A stretch of DNA of 64,000 nucleotides, from positions 124,001 to 188,000 of the forward strand of contig CAWBOB010000007.1 of NCBI GenBank assembly GCA_963790335.1. Reading direction: 5' to 3'. Numbering within the stretch: position 1 is the first letter of the stretch; the number at the start of each line of letters is the position of its first letter. The notes under the pieces were generated by a model. That model did not search any database. It saw only the letters and a list, made by a program, of their open reading frames with translations, and had not been told where the DNA came from. Both the position numbers and the translations under genes were made by a program. Below are positions 1 to 9,076 of the stretch, in pieces. This stretch comes from JAOUEA01 sp963790335 (GTDB lineage Bacteria > Actinomycetota > UBA4738 > HRBIN12).

Positions 1-866
1 GGACGTGAGCGCGCCATCGCGGCCTCGACCTCGCCCATGGCCCGGCGCTGCGCCTCGGTGGGCTCGAACGGCACCGTCGCGAGCAGCGCCCGCGCGTTCG
101 GTCCGGGTCCATCGTGCGCCACGCCGGCGCTCTCGGCTTCCACCCGGTGCTTGCGGAACGCCACCCCGAGCTCGAGCGTGAACAGCTCGTCGAACTTCAG
201 CCGTTCCCGGGCGCGGGCGAGCGCCCGGCCGTCGGCGGGGAAATGGATGTCGCGCGCCGCCCGGTCGTAGGACCCGAGCCCCTCGACCTCGACGATCTCG
301 GACGGCAGCGGATCCTCGAGCGGGCCGAGGCGCTCGAAGGCTCGATAGAGGAGCTCCCTGATCGTGCGCGTCGTGATGCCGTCGGTGGCCGGGTGCACGG
401 GGGTGATGCGTCCCGTGTGCACGAGGTCGGCCTCGTCGCCGCGCAGGAACTCGACCTCTTGCTTCGCCAGTTGCAGCTTGCCCTTGTACAGCGTCGTGAC
501 GCCCGAGACCGCGAGCTCCGCGCCTTCCCGATACATCGTCGCGGTCCAGGGCTGGTTGAAGAACATCAGGTCGAGGAAGCCGGTCCCGTCGCCGACCTTC
601 ACCGTCACGATCGTCTGCCGCCGGTTGCGCGCGGCACGCTTGACCACCGACCGCACGCGCACGATCACCGTCACGTAGGCGCCGATCTTCACCTCGCCGA
701 TCGTCTCGACGCGCGACCGGTCGATGTAGCGGCGCGGATAGTGGTGCACGAGATCGCCGACGGTACGGATCTCGAACGCGCTCTCGGCGAGCACCTCGTG
801 GGCTGGAGCGCCCTTGGTGCGGAAGCCGGAACGCCGCCGCGCGAGCGTTGGGTCGATGTCGAGCAC
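1..866 (-). CDS. recG: ATP-dependent DNA helicase RecG, N-terminal part (runs off left edge)
   Basis: RecG reverses stalled replication forks and processes branched DNA in the cytoplasm. The frame reads through to base 1 without a stop, so only the N-terminal wedge domain (OB fold) and the linker before the helicase motor are present. Visible signatures are VHHYPRRYIDRS near residue 50 and the ARERLKFDELFTLELG segment that precedes the motor domain. No ATG exists in this frame after the upstream stop. The GTG at 866 is the best start seen, but a start hidden by an indel near 890 is possible. The divergent neighbour group (thioredoxin, rpmB) fits, since rpmB and recG are often adjacent in actinobacteria. 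Identity is well supported; the exact start is not. Confidence 0.88.
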   Translation of the reverse strand, partial: MLDIDPTLARRRSGFRTKGAPAHEVLAESAFEIRTVGDLVHHYPRRYIDRSRVETIGEVKIGAYVTVIVRVRSVVKRAARNRRQTIVTVKVGDGTGFLDLMFFNQPWTATMYREGAELAVSGVTTLYKGKLQLAKQEVEFLRGDEADLVHTGRITPVHPATDGITTRTIRELLYRAFERLGPLEDPLPSEIVEVEGLGSYDRAARDIHFPADGRALARARERLKFDELFTLELGVAFRKHRVEAESAGVAHDGPGPNARALLATVPFEPTEAQRRAMGEVEAAMARSR

Positions 867-1019
867 CGGCGACCCCAGCGTGAGGGGGGACGCGATGGGC
901 TCACCCGCATGCGCCTCGGTTCGCTCGAGCGCTCACGCTCCGGTTGTATCACGCGGCGGGCACCCTCCCGGCTGCCGCGCCTCGGCGGGCCGACGTCGCG
1001 CCGCGCCTACCATGGACCC

Positions 1020-1580
1020 ATGCCCCGCAGGGTCGTCATCGTGATCTCGGTCGTCGTCGCCGCGATCGTCGCGTTCGCCATCGTCGCGCGCGACGACGGC
1101 TCGCCCGGCAGCGCCGACGTGTCGGCGTCCCCCGCCCTCCTCGCGGTCGACGGTGTCACGGGCCTGCCCGAGACGGTCGCCGAGCTCCCCGTCGTCGACG
1201 CGCCGGGCTTCCGCTCCCTGATGGCGGAGCTCCGCGGCACCCCGGTGGTCGTGAACCTCTGGGCCGCGTGGTGCGAGCCCTGCGAGGTGGAGATGCCGAG
1301 GCTGACCGAGGCGGCGCTCGCCCACCCCGGCGTGCAGTTCATCGGCATCGACACGCTCGATTCGCGGGAGAGCGCCGAGGCCTTCATCGAGGAGTACTCG
1401 GTTCCGTTCCCATCGCTGTTCGATCCCCAGGGAACGGTCCGCACCGAGCTCGACAGCATCGGTCTGCCGGTCACGGCCTTCTTCGACGCCGGGGGGAACC
1501 AGGTCGCGAAGGTCGACGGCGAGCTCTCCCAGGGTGAGCTCGACCGACGTCTCGCGGAGATCGACGCGATCGAGGGGTGA
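1020..1580 (+). CDS. TlpA/ResA-type membrane-anchored thioredoxin
   Basis: 186 aa. Residues 5-23 form an uncleaved signal anchor (RVVIVISVVVAAIVAFAIV), so the catalytic domain should sit outside the membrane. The thioredoxin fold carries the active site WCEPC with cysteines at about 85 and 88, and a cis-proline loop GLPVTAFFD further on. Known role of the family: reduction of disulfides in exported proteins or cytochrome maturation; the actual substrate cannot be told. The ATG at 1020 is chosen because it places the hydrophobic anchor at the N-terminus; longer in-frame versions add unrelated sequence. It starts about 150 bp from the divergent recG start and lies 24 bp before rpmB. Confidence 0.85.
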   Translation: MPRRVVIVISVVVAAIVAFAIVARDDGSPGSADVSASPALLAVDGVTGLPETVAELPVVDAPGFRSLMAELRGTPVVVNLWAAWCEPCEVEMPRLTEAALAHPGVQFIGIDTLDSRESAEAFIEEYSVPFPSLFDPQGTVRTELDSIGLPVTAFFDAGGNQVAKVDGELSQGELDRRLAEIDAIEG

Positions 1581-1604
1581 AGCCTTTGGTAGCCTGCTCG
1601 GTCT

Positions 1605-1805
1605 ATGGCTGCCGTCTGCGATATCTGTGGCAAGAAGCCGTTCTTCGGCAAGGCCGTGACCTTCTCGCACAAGCGGAACAACCGTCGCTGGGATCCCAAC
1701 GTGCAGCGGGTGCGGGCGCTCGTCGACGGCACCCCGCGTCGGGTGTACGCCTGCACCTCGTGCATCAAGGGCGGCAAGGTCACGCGCATCCCTCGCTCGG
1801 CCTGA
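1605..1805 (+). CDS. rpmB: 50S ribosomal protein L28
   Basis: 66 aa, full length for the family. The sequence has the L28 fold signatures CDICGKKP at the N-terminus and RRVYACTSCIKGGKV at the C-terminus. The two CxxC pairs indicate the zinc-binding form of the protein rather than the cysteine-free form. It is a structural component of the large ribosomal subunit. It follows the thioredoxin gene by 24 bp on the same strand. Confidence 0.96.
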   Translation: MAAVCDICGKKPFFGKAVTFSHKRNNRRWDPNVQRVRALVDGTPRRVYACTSCIKGGKVTRIPRSA

Positions 1806-1914
1806 CCCGACTGGGTCGCACCGGTTCCTGAACGGCGTTCGGTAGACTTCACGGCCTGCGCACCGTCGCCACGCTCGACGTCTGCGCGTCAAACGATGCC
1901 GGCGAGGAGGCCCC

Positions 1915-3423
1915 GTGGCAGAGGTTCTGGTCGACCCCACCCCAGAGGATCTCAGGAAGTTCACCGAGGAGATGCCCGAGACGCGCATCTCCGAGTTCGG
2001 CAACACCAACACCCAGACGACGGTGCTCTCTCGCAGTGCCGCCAGCACCTACGTGGTGGACCGCGAATCGAGCGGCAAGACCATGTCACGTGAGGACTAC
2101 GAGGCGATCGCGACCCGTCAAGACGCCTACATCGCGGAACACGACATGCTCCAGATCGACGGCTACATCGGCAACGACCCCGAGCTGCGCACGGCCGCGC
2201 GGCTGCTCATGGAGAAGCGCTACGCGAACATCGCCGGCATGCAGCAGAAGCTCTACTTCGAGCGCGACGACGCCGGCCCGGGCTGGGAACCTCAGGTGCA
2301 GGTCATCTACACACCCGGTCTCGATGCGCCGGGCTATCCCGACGATCGCGTGATCGCCGTCGATCTCGACCACTACGTCACGCGAGTGCTCAACTCGGAC
2401 TACTTCGGTGAGTCCAAGAAGGGCGGCCTGCGCATGTGGAACGACATCGTCTACAACAAGGGCGGGCTCGCACTCCACGCAGGCCTCAAGGTGATCCCGA
2501 CGGGGGCCGGCGACAAGGTCTTCATGATCATCGGCCTGTCGGGCACGGGCAAGACGACCACGACCTTCACCACCCAGAACGGATCGCTGCCGATCCAGGA
2601 CGACTTCGTCGGCCTGATGCCGGGCGGCCGGGCCTACGGCACCGAGAACGGCTGCTTCGCGAAGACCTTCGCGCTCAACCCCGACTTCGAGCCCTCGATC
2701 CACGGTGCGGTGGTCAAGCCCACGACGTACATGGAGAACGTCTTCCAGGACGGCGACGGCGTGGTCGACTTCGACAACGAGCACTACACGAAGAACGGCC
2801 GCGCGGTCTTCTCGATGGACGACCTGCTCGCCCACGGCGACGCCCGGGACGTCGGTCCCGTCGACTACCTGCTGATCCTCAACCGCAACGAGAACATCAT
2901 CCCGGCGGTGTCGCGGCTGAACCAGGAACAAGCCGCGGCGTTCTTCATGCTCGGGGAGACGACCGGCACCGCGGCCGGCGGCGCGTCGGAAGAGGGCAAG
3001 TTCCTGCGCGTGCCGGGCACGAACCCCTTCTTCCCGCTCCCCCACGGTCTGCAGGGCAACCGGCTGCTGGAGCTGCTCGCCACGCACCCCATCGAGACGT
3101 ACCTGCTCAACACCGGGCGCGTCGGCGGCAAAGACGACGACGAGCGTTCGAAGAAGCTGCGCATCCCCGACACATCGGCGTGCGTGCGAGGCATCGCCGA
3201 CCGGTCGATCGAGTTCGAGTCCGACCCCGACTTCGGCTACGAGGTCGCGACCTCCGTGCCAGATCTCGACGACGATCACAAGCTGCAGCCCCGCACGCTC
3301 TACGAGCAGCAGGGCCGCGCCGACGACTACGCCGCGATCGTCGAGCGGCTGAAGAGCGAGCGTGTGGAGCACCTGCGGCAGTTCACGGAGCTGAGCGAGG
3401 AGATCATCAGCGCCGTCGGCTGA
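1915..3423 (+). CDS. pckA: Phosphoenolpyruvate carboxykinase (ATP type)
   Basis: 502 aa. The enzyme converts oxaloacetate plus ATP to phosphoenolpyruvate, CO2 and ADP, the first step of gluconeogenesis. The kinase-1a P-loop GLSGTGKTTTTF lies at about 207-218, followed by the metal-binding QDDFVGLMPGG segment; both are characteristic of the ATP-dependent family and not of the GTP family common in many actinobacteria. Start is GTG at 1915, preceded by the ribosome-binding sequence GGCGAGGAGG. The gene is monocistronic: a perfect hairpin follows the stop, and the next gene is convergent. Confidence 0.93.
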   Translation: MAEVLVDPTPEDLRKFTEEMPETRISEFGNTNTQTTVLSRSAASTYVVDRESSGKTMSREDYEAIATRQDAYIAEHDMLQIDGYIGNDPELRTAARLLMEKRYANIAGMQQKLYFERDDAGPGWEPQVQVIYTPGLDAPGYPDDRVIAVDLDHYVTRVLNSDYFGESKKGGLRMWNDIVYNKGGLALHAGLKVIPTGAGDKVFMIIGLSGTGKTTTTFTTQNGSLPIQDDFVGLMPGGRAYGTENGCFAKTFALNPDFEPSIHGAVVKPTTYMENVFQDGDGVVDFDNEHYTKNGRAVFSMDDLLAHGDARDVGPVDYLLILNRNENIIPAVSRLNQEQAAAFFMLGETTGTAAGGASEEGKFLRVPGTNPFFPLPHGLQGNRLLELLATHPIETYLLNTGRVGGKDDDERSKKLRIPDTSACVRGIADRSIEFESDPDFGYEVATSVPDLDDDHKLQPRTLYEQQGRADDYAAIVERLKSERVEHLRQFTELSEEIISAVG

Positions 3424-3434
3424 GCCCGGTGACG

Positions 3435-3454
3435 CGGCCGATCGTCATCGGCCG
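3435..3454. terminator. Bidirectional hairpin between convergent genes
   Basis: A perfect 8-bp inverted repeat, CGGCCGAT-CGTC-ATCGGCCG, begins 12 bp after the pckA stop and spans the stop codon of the convergent phosphoribosyltransferase gene. There is no T-tract, so it may act as a bidirectional stem-loop terminator or RNA 3' end stabiliser. Confidence 0.55.
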
Positions 3455-4098
3455 GCCGAGGCAGCTCGCAGCGCGTCGCGCACCTGGTCGTCGGTCGTCT
3501 GGTCGAACCGCACGTACCACTGCCCCACCGCCCGAAGGTTCCGGGGCGTCAGCAGGATCACGCACCGATCGCACTCGGCCGCGAGGCGGCGCTCGACGCC
3601 GGCCGGCCCCACCGGGGCCGCCATGATCACGCTCGACGCGCCCGTGGCCCGTGCCCAGCGCAGCGCGGCCACCGCCGTGACCCCAGTGGCGATGCCGTCG
3701 TCGACCACCACCGCGGTGGCGTCGTGGACATGCGCCGGTGGCGAGCCACGGCGGTAGGCCGCGGTGCGCCGGTCGATCTCGGCCTCCTGGCGGCGGGCCT
3801 CGCGCTCGACGTACGCGTCGTCGACACCCACGGCTCGCATGATGCCCCGATCGACGACGCGCACCCCCGGGGCCACGGCGCCGATGCCGAGCTCAGGGTT
3901 GCCCGGCGCTCCCAGCTTCCTCGGGATCACCACGTCGAGGGGGGCACCGACAGCCCTGGCCACCTCGGCGGCGACGATCACGCCGCCGCGCGCGACCCCG
4001 AGCACCACCACCGGTGGCTCGACCGTGCCGGCGAGCGCCGCCCCGAGGCGCCGGCCGGCGTCGGTGCGATCCTCGAACAGCTGCGACTCCCGCACCAC
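3445..4098 (-). CDS. Phosphoribosyltransferase-fold protein (COG1926-like)
   Basis: 217 aa. The PRPP-binding loop is clear: TAVVVDDGIATGVTAVAA near residue 125, and the N-terminal half has GVARGGVIVAAEVARAVGAPLDVV. These match stand-alone type I phosphoribosyltransferase-domain proteins often annotated as putative phosphoribosyl transferases; the base acceptor is unknown. It is convergent with pckA and divergent from the Lrp-type gene at 4173. Function beyond the fold cannot be assigned. Confidence 0.85.
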   Translation of the reverse strand: MVRESQLFEDRTDAGRRLGAALAGTVEPPVVVLGVARGGVIVAAEVARAVGAPLDVVIPRKLGAPGNPELGIGAVAPGVRVVDRGIMRAVGVDDAYVEREARRQEAEIDRRTAAYRRGSPPAHVHDATAVVVDDGIATGVTAVAALRWARATGASSVIMAAPVGPAGVERRLAAECDRCVILLTPRNLRAVGQWYVRFDQTTDDQVRDALRAASAGR

Positions 4099-4172
4099 CG
4101 AAGGATGCGCGTTGCGCCCGGCGCTCGTCCACCGATAGCATCACCGTCTCAACGAGCTCGGAGGGGGCACCG

Positions 4173-4406
4173 GTGGTTCACGCGTACATCCTGATCCAGA
4201 CCGAGGTGGGCAAGGCGGCGTCGGTGGCCGATGCGGTACGGGACATCGGGGGGGTCGCCGAGGCCGAGGACGTGACCGGCCCCTACGACGTGATCGTGCG
4301 CGCCGAGGCGAAGACCGTCGACGAGCTGGGCAAGCTCGTGGTCGCACGCATCCAGGCGATCGAGGGCATCACCCGCACGCTCACGTGCCCCGTGGTGCAT
4401 CTGTAG
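4173..4406 (+). CDS. Stand-alone Lrp/AsnC effector-binding domain (RAM domain) protein
   Basis: 77 aa. The sequence VHAYILIQTEVGKAASVADA and the later GPYDVIVRAEAKTVDEL match the ligand-binding half of Lrp/AsnC regulators. No helix-turn-helix is present, so it cannot bind DNA by itself; such stand-alone domains bind amino acids as multimers. The GTG start at 4173 has a good ribosome-binding sequence (GGAGGGGG) about 7 bp upstream. Its last 26 bases overlap the 3' end of the convergent ddl gene. Confidence 0.85.
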   Translation: MVHAYILIQTEVGKAASVADAVRDIGGVAEAEDVTGPYDVIVRAEAKTVDELGKLVVARIQAIEGITRTLTCPVVHL

Positions 4407-5541
4407 CCTTGGCCCGCTCGGCATCGTGGCGCTCGACCGCGAGGTCGATCAGCCGCTCGATCAGCTGGTCGTAGGCGAGGCCGCTCGCCTCCCAGAGCTT
4501 GGGGTACATGCTGATCGCGGTGAACCCCGGGATCGTGTTGATCTCGTTGACGAAGAGCTCGTCGCCCCGCAGGAAGAAGTCGACGCGCGCCATGCCCCAG
4601 CACTCGATCGCTCGGAAGGCAGCCACGGCCATGCGCTGGATGCGGGCCTGCACCTCGGCGTCGATGCGGGCCGGTACGTCGAGCCGCGCGCCCGCTTCGT
4701 CGAGGTACTTCGACGCGTAGTCGTAGAACTCGTGACCGGTCGGCACGATCTCGCCGCAGACCGAGGCCACGGGGTCGTCGTTGCCGAGCACCGCGCACTC
4801 GATCTCGCGCACCGGCTCGAAGCCGTGCTCGACCACGGCCTTGCGGGCGAACCGGAACGCTTCCTCCATCGAGGCGTCGAGCTCGCCGGCGTGGTGCGCC
4901 TTCGTGATGCCCACCGATGAGCCGAGGGTCGCGGGTTTCACGAAGACCGGGTATCCGAGCGCTGCGACCCGAGCCGCCACGCCCTCGGCGTCCTCGAGCC
5001 ACTCGGGCTCCCGCACGACGTCCCACGGGCCCACCGGCAGGCCCGCGGCGGTGAACAACACCTTCTGCACGGCCTTGTCCATGCCGATCGCGGATCCGAG
5101 CACACCTGCTCCGACGTAGGGCACATCGGCCAGCTCCAGCATGCCCTGCACCGCGCCGTCCTCACCCATGGGGCCGTGGAGCACGGGCAGGACGACGTCG
5201 ATCGGAGCCCGGCTGCCGTCGGCCGAGACGAGCGCGCGTGAGGCGCCACCGCGCTCGAGCGCGACGTCGGAGCCGATGTCGTCGGAGGCCGCAACATGCG
5301 GGAGCTGCCCGGTCTCCGACGGCAACGCCGGGGGACCCGGCATGAGCCGCCAAGCGCCCTCGCGCGTGATGCCGACCGGCACGACCTCGAACCGAGCCGG
5401 ATCGAGGGCGTCGATCACGGATCGGGCCGAGATGCAGCTGATCTCGTGCTCGGCCGACCGCCCCCCGAACACCACCGCCACCCGACGGCGTCGTTCGGCC
5501 GTGGAGGATGCGTCGGGCTCGGGCACGGGCGGCTCGCTCAC
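4381..5541 (-). CDS. ddl: D-alanine--D-alanine ligase
   Basis: 386 aa. ATP-grasp enzyme joining two D-alanines for peptidoglycan precursors. The N-terminus has VAVVFGGRSAEHEISCISA, the middle has VFVKPATLGSSVGITKA, and the C-terminus has RVDFFLRGDELFVNEINT with the metal-binding acidic residues, then PGFTAISMYPKLWEASG. Start is the GTG at 5541, which overlaps the stop of the upstream trans-sulfuration gene by 4 bp (GTGA), so the two are probably translated together. Length is within the normal range for a Ddl with a short acidic/proline N-terminal extension. Confidence 0.94.
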   Translation of the reverse strand: MSEPPVPEPDASSTAERRRRVAVVFGGRSAEHEISCISARSVIDALDPARFEVVPVGITREGAWRLMPGPPALPSETGQLPHVAASDDIGSDVALERGGASRALVSADGSRAPIDVVLPVLHGPMGEDGAVQGMLELADVPYVGAGVLGSAIGMDKAVQKVLFTAAGLPVGPWDVVREPEWLEDAEGVAARVAALGYPVFVKPATLGSSVGITKAHHAGELDASMEEAFRFARKAVVEHGFEPVREIECAVLGNDDPVASVCGEIVPTGHEFYDYASKYLDEAGARLDVPARIDAEVQARIQRMAVAAFRAIECWGMARVDFFLRGDELFVNEINTIPGFTAISMYPKLWEASGLAYDQLIERLIDLAVERHDAERAKATDAPRGT

Positions 5542-6716
5542 ACCGCGTCCAGCGCCTGCTCGATGTCGGCGAGGATGTCGTCGGCGTCCTCGATGCCGAC
5601 GCTCACCCGCACCAGGCCGTCGGCGATGCCCGCCGCCCTCCGCGCCTTCGGGTCCATCTGGCGATGGGTGGTCGACGCGGGATGCCCGGCGAGGCTGTGG
5701 GTGCCACCGAGGCTCGTGGCGATCCACACCAGCTCGAGCGCATCGGTGAATCGCCGCGCCCCCTCGACCCCTCCACGCACGTCCAGCGCCATCATGCCGC
5801 CGTAGCCACACGGGAGCAGCCGCGAGGCCACCTCGTGGTGGGGGTGCGACGGGAGTCCCGGGTAGTGGACCGCTTCCACCTTCGGGTGGTCGTGCAGGGC
5901 GGTCGCGATCGCCATGGCGTTCGCGCAATGACGATCCATCCGCAGCGCGAGCGTCATCAGCCCGCGCAGGCAGAGCCACGCCTCGAACGGGGCCATCGTT
6001 CCGCCGACGTCGATCGCCACGTCGCGCAGCCGCGCCCGGCCCTCGTGGCTCGTGCACACCACCCCGGCGATGAGGTCGTGATGTCCGCCGACGTACTTCG
6101 TGGCCGAGTGGCACACGTACTCGAACCCGAGCGAGGCCGGGTTGCAGAGGTACGGAGAGGCGAACGTGTTGTCGACCGAGGCGGGCACGCCCGCCTCGCG
6201 GCAGGCGGCACCGATCGCCTGCAGGTCGGCGACCGTGACGTTGGGGTTCGCGATCGTCTCCACGTGCAGCAGCGCCGCCCCCGTCAGCGCCGACCGCACC
6301 GCGTCGAGATCGTGGGGGTCAACGACCGTGACCTCCACCCCGTTGTGGGGAAGCACCTTCGACGCCAGGGCGAACGTTCCCCCGTAGAGCTCGGTGCTCA
6401 CCACGACACGATCTCCCGCGCCGGCGTGGGCGGTCATCACGGCGTGGATCGCCGCCATGCCCGAGGCGAACCCGAAGGCGGCCTCGGTTCCCTCGAGCGA
6501 GGCCATCTGCGTCTCGAACGCAGCGACGGTGGGGTTGCCGTAGCCCCGCGTGTAGGTGTAGCCGGGCGAGCGGAACGAGATCGTCTCCGCGTAGGCGTCC
6601 GAGTCCGCGAACCGGAACATCGAGGTCTGATAGAGCGGCACGCTCGGGGTCTGCTGATCGACCGGCGGCGTCGCGCCGTGCACGGCTCGCGTGGTGAACC
6701 CGCGCGGGTGGGTCAT
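5538..6716 (-). CDS. PLP-dependent trans-sulfuration enzyme (cystathionine gamma-synthase / gamma-lyase / methionine gamma-lyase family)
   Basis: 392 aa. Cys/Met metabolism PLP enzyme: the PLP lysine lies in SATKYVGGHHD (K207), with YTRGYGNPT near 55-63 and SLGGTHSLAGHPASTTHR near the C-terminus. The family includes cystathionine synthases and lyases, O-acetylhomoserine sulfhydrylase and methionine gamma-lyase, which cannot be separated by motif reading alone. It is the first gene of a two-gene unit with ddl (4-bp overlap). The ATG at 6716 follows the stop of the convergently unrelated acyltransferase gene closely, so all may share a transcript. Confidence 0.88.
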   Translation of the reverse strand: MTHPRGFTTRAVHGATPPVDQQTPSVPLYQTSMFRFADSDAYAETISFRSPGYTYTRGYGNPTVAAFETQMASLEGTEAAFGFASGMAAIHAVMTAHAGAGDRVVVSTELYGGTFALASKVLPHNGVEVTVVDPHDLDAVRSALTGAALLHVETIANPNVTVADLQAIGAACREAGVPASVDNTFASPYLCNPASLGFEYVCHSATKYVGGHHDLIAGVVCTSHEGRARLRDVAIDVGGTMAPFEAWLCLRGLMTLALRMDRHCANAMAIATALHDHPKVEAVHYPGLPSHPHHEVASRLLPCGYGGMMALDVRGGVEGARRFTDALELVWIATSLGGTHSLAGHPASTTHRQMDPKARRAAGIADGLVRVSVGIEDADDILADIEQALDAV

Positions 6717-6725
6717 CGTCGGAGC

Positions 6726-7407
6726 CTACCCGGCGCCGGCCCAGCGCCTCGGGTAGGTGGCGCGCAGCTCCTCGACCATCGCGGTGAGCACCTGCATCAC
6801 CTCGGCGGTCATCGCGCGCACCGAATCGACATCGCCGGCATCACCACGCCGATCTGAGAAGCTCGATCGGCGGGGCGGCACGCAGCCAGACCGGACGGCC
6901 GAACTTCAGGCTTCCCCTGCCCGACTTCTGCCACACCGCCTGCGACCCCCAGCTCACGAGGGGCGTGATCGGCACCCCGGTCGCGAGGGCGAGCCGGACC
7001 GTGCCGGTCTTGCCCCGCATCGGCAGATGATCGGGGCGCGTCGTCACCGTGCCTTCGGGGTAGATCACGACGACCTCGCCCTCGGCGATCGAGCGCTCGG
7101 CGGCGAGCAGCGCCGTGGTGGCATCACCCGAGCCCCGCACCACCGGGATCTGCTTCGCCCCGGTGAAGGCGAGTCCCACCACCGGGATGCGGAAGAGCTC
7201 GTCCTTGGCCAGGAACCTGGGGCGGCGCCCCGCCTTCATGACCGCCGAGGCGTTCGTGAGCGGATCGAGATAGGAGATGTGGTTGCACGCGACGATCGCC
7301 GGCCCGGCGGCGGGGATATGCTCGAGTCCCTCGTACCGGAGCCGGAACCACGCCCGTATCGGCGGGATCGAGACGCCCTTGGCGACGTGGTACCAGGGCT
7401 CCGCCAG
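6726..7407 (-). CDS. 1-acyl-sn-glycerol-3-phosphate acyltransferase-like protein (frameshifted near the 3' end)
   Basis: The PlsC signature NHISYLDPLT (HX4D) and the later YPEGTVT motif are intact. These enzymes add the second acyl chain during phosphatidic acid synthesis at the membrane. The frame stops early at 6841 after PPIELLRSAW, yet the adjacent frame continues as DAGDVDSVRAMTAEVMQVLT and ends at 6726 with a tail typical of the family. A one-base indel around 6845-6862 explains this. No ATG is available; the best start is CTG at 7407, 8 bp after GGAGG and coupled to the bioY stop. Start is therefore less certain than identity. Confidence 0.82.
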
Positions 7408-7410
7408 GGC

Positions 7411-8032
7411 TCAGTCCTCCTCGTGCGGGCGTGCGCGCCGGAGCACCGACCAGACCACCGGCAGCAGCCCCGCCGCCGCGAGCAGCTTCAGGGTGTCGCC
7501 GATCACGAACGGGTACAGCCCGAGCTCGAGCCCCTGATGGAGCGGCACGTCGATCGCCGCCATGAGCCACGGCACCCCCGCCGCGTAGATCACGATCGAC
7601 CCCAGGAGCATCGCCGAGATCGACGACCGCAGCGACCGGTCCCAGCCACGGGAGGCGAGCCATCCGGTCAGCGCGGCGGCCACGACGAAGCCCCAGAGGT
7701 ACCCGCCGGTCGCCGACGCGAGCCGCAGGACCTCGAGACCGCCCGCGTGCGAGCCGTCCGGCTCGGGGGCGAGCACCGGCAACCCGGCGACGGCCCACAC
7801 GAGGTAGAGCCCGAGCGTGGCGGCGCCCAGGCGTCGGACCGTACGCGGCGCCCACGAGCAGCACCCCGAGGGTCTGCCCGGTGATGGGCACCGGCGTGAA
7901 CGGCAGCGCGAACGAGATCTGTGCCAGCCCCGCGACGAGCAGGCTGCCCGCCAGGGCGCAGCCGATCGAGAACGTGGCCCGGGCAACCGCCGTGGAACGA
8001 GCCGGCGCCAGATGCATGGCGATGGTCGACAT
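7411..8032 (-). CDS. bioY: Biotin transporter BioY (S component), frameshifted
   Basis: Integral membrane substrate-binding component of the ECF biotin transporter. The N-terminal half reads AGLAQISFALPFTPVPITGQ followed by TLGVLLVGAAYGP, the BioY hallmark. The second half, RLGAATLGLYLVWAVAGLPV and onward, lies in the neighbouring frame. A single-base difference near 7833-7836 (an extra A relative to the expected frame) separates them. The hydrophobic segments are otherwise continuous, so this is most likely a sequencing indel. Start is ATG at 8032. It is followed by the acyltransferase gene with translational coupling. Confidence 0.85.
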
Positions 8033-8183
8033 GGTGCGGTCCCCCCAGTCGTTATCGAACGACGCGCGGCACCTGCTGGGCACGCGCCCCATCTCGTGAC
8101 GAGCCGAGAGCCTACCGTCAGGCCGGCCGGCGGCACTAACCCGGCGCACCGGTGGCCGGGGCGCCACGATAGGCTTGCCGCCC

Positions 8184-8827
8184 GTGCGTGTGATCGCCCT
8201 TCCCGTGAAGTCGCTCGCCGATGCGAAGGGGCGCCTCGACCCCGTGTTGACGCCCCTGGAGCGCGGGGCGCTCACGCTCGCGATGCTCGAGGACGTGCTC
8301 GACGTGACCCTCGGTCTCTCGGGCTGGGAGACCTGGGTGATCTCACCCGACGAGACCGTGCTCGAGATCGCCATGGCGCGCGGATCGCACGCGATCGAGG
8401 AGGAGCGACCCCCCTGTCCAACGCGGTGCGCCAGGTCGAGGAAGAGGCCGAGGGACGCCTCGTCGACACCCTGGCGGTGCTGCTTCCCGACACACCGTTC
8501 GTGACCCAGCGCGCGCTCACCCGCGCGCTGCGGACCCTCGGTGCGGTCGTGGTCGCGCCCTCGCTCGACGAGGGAGGGACGAACCTGCTCGTGCGACGTC
8601 CGCCCGGATGCATCGGGGCGCGGTTCGGCCACGATTCCTACCGCAAGCACCTGGAAGCCGCCGAGGAAGCCGGGGCGCCCGCGGCCGTCGTCGAGACCGA
8701 CGAGCTCGCGTTCGACCTGGACCTTCCGGGCGATATCCTCACCGTGCTGACGTCGGGACGCGAGGGACGCACGCTGCAGGTCTGTCGCGAGCTCGACCTC
8801 GGAGCCCGGCTCGCGGCCCGGACCTGA
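8184..8827 (+). CDS. cofC: 2-phospho-L-lactate (or PEP) guanylyltransferase CofC, frameshifted
   Basis: CofC activates 2-phospholactate or phosphoenolpyruvate with GTP in coenzyme F420 biosynthesis. The N-terminal half starts VIALPVKSLADAKGRLDPVL, the family signature, and the second half in the next frame has LLPDTPF and GTNLLVRRPPGCIGARFGHD with SYRKHLEAAEEAG. The break falls in a run of six C at 8408-8413; a seventh C restores one frame. Start is GTG at 8184 (a TTG at 8175 is an alternative). The cold-shock-like gene follows 17 bp downstream. It indicates that the host makes F420, consistent with the LLM oxidoreductase at 42 kb. Confidence 0.87.
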
Positions 8828-8844
8828 CCGGAGGAGAACGGCGC

Positions 8845-9054
8845 ATGGCACAAGGCACGATCAAGGACTTCGACCTGGAAACGGTGCGCGGCTCGCTGCT
8901 GATGGACGATCAGACCGAGGTGGCCATCGACTCGGGGTCGCTCGAACACTCGGGCATCCTCACGCTCCGGCTGGGTCAGCGGGTGATCTTCGAGCTCGGT
9001 GACGACGAGGGCACACCGGTCGCGAGGCGGCTGCGGCTCGTCACCTTCCCCTGA
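8845..9054 (+). CDS. Small OB-fold / cold-shock-like protein, divergent
   Basis: 69 aa. Begins AQGTIKDFDLETVRGSLLMD and ends LRLGQRVIFELGDDEGTPVA plus RRLRL, which follows the strand pattern of a cold-shock OB fold (GxIKxFD start, GQRVxFEL near the end). The usual RNA-binding motifs RNP1 and RNP2 with their aromatic residues are absent. It is well expressed in principle: GAGGAG lies 8 bp before the ATG. It may be co-transcribed with cofC. Role unknown. Confidence 0.7.
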   Translation: MAQGTIKDFDLETVRGSLLMDDQTEVAIDSGSLEHSGILTLRLGQRVIFELGDDEGTPVARRLRLVTFP

Positions 9055-9076
9055 TGCCCGGCACCTGAAGCGCGGC

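Noticed and set aside
219..240. Suspected frameshift in recG
   Set aside because: Careful reading of the bases shows the frame is intact here (DGRALARARERLKFDEL).
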